This document shows positions 5,609 through 5,760 of a DNA stretch of 5,760 bases, piece by piece (the stretch's first letter is position 1; every line of letters starts with the position of its first letter). Origin of the DNA: Candidatus Geohydrothermomicrobium daggyaiense (lineage in GTDB: Bacteria; Actinomycetota; Geothermincolia; Fen-727; JACVIW01). The notes under the pieces are model-generated. The model ran no database searches, was not told the DNA's origin, and saw nothing but the letters and a program-made list of their open reading frames with translations. The stretch is from contig JACVIW010000164.1 of the NCBI GenBank assembly GCA_015711695.1, positions 1-5,760 on the forward strand, in the 5' to 3' direction. The translations under genes were made by a program, and so were the position numbers.

Positions 5609-5760
5609 GAATATTTATTCTTTCCAGCTGTTTTTACCATTCGATATTCTTTGCATGTCTGGCGCAGTTTCGCCTTGCGGGGACCCATCGCAGTTTCTCG
5701 CCCTGCTGGGCTATAAGTGCCATGTGGACAATCCTTTGAATGGTGGGCGTGAGCAGGACT
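5609..5760. repeat. Direct repeat copy B, cut by window end
   Basis: This is the second copy of the repeat described at 5399, offset by exactly 210 bp. Its first 60 bases are diverged and its last 90 (5671-5760) are identical to copy A. The identity continues to the final base of the window, so the true extent and the number of further copies are unknown. Confidence 0.92.

Larger units (their letters stand above)
5333..5760. other. Non-coding repeat region at the window end
   Basis: No gene is supported. The region holds a palindromic element (5369-5399) and two direct copies of a repeat offset by 210 bp, the second cut by the window edge. Open frames across the repeats read mostly through the repeat and through sequence complementary to a tRNA 3' end, so they are treated as spurious. 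Confidence 0.6.

Overview
This is a gene-sparse, accessory-looking bacterial window. Strong GGAGG-type Shine-Dalgarno sites sit at normal spacing before two of the genes, and GTG starts are used for others. The cysteine-rich iron-sulfur protein suggests an anaerobe. The zinc-ribbon membrane protein and the GGTGCC-core palindromes remind me of poorly cultured, deep-branching lineages (possibly Actinobacteria-related), but the sequence alone does not fix the taxon.

Layout: 134-463 (+) is a small carboxymuconolactone decarboxylase/AhpD-like protein. 464-969 has no convincing gene but carries imperfect repeats at exact 61-bp spacing and an inverted repeat. 970-1620 (+) is a membrane-anchored double zinc-ribbon protein; its stop codon directly abuts the first of two palindromic elements (1621-1664, 1778-1820). 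After a leader with a TATAAT box and a good ribosome site, 2087-2938 (+) encodes an unusual 4Fe-4S protein. 3040-4109 (-) is a decayed gene of the CrtC/AttH-like (lipocalin-fold) family, with three frameshifts and an in-frame stop; read through, it gives a near full-length protein. 4364-5332 (+) is an FkbM-family methyltransferase whose extreme C-terminus may be truncated. From 5369 to the window end there is a third palindrome, in the opposite orientation, and then two direct copies of a repeat offset by exactly 210 bp. The last 90 bases of each visible copy are identical, and each contains a sequence complementary to a tRNA 3' end.

The intact genes do not form an obvious pathway: every gene has its own leader, gaps are hundreds of bases, and there is no operon overlap. 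The strongest non-routine signals are the 210-bp-offset repeat (it runs off the window edge), the palindromes with a duplicated left arm, and the reconstructable pseudogene. I see no defence system, CRISPR array or complete mobile element.
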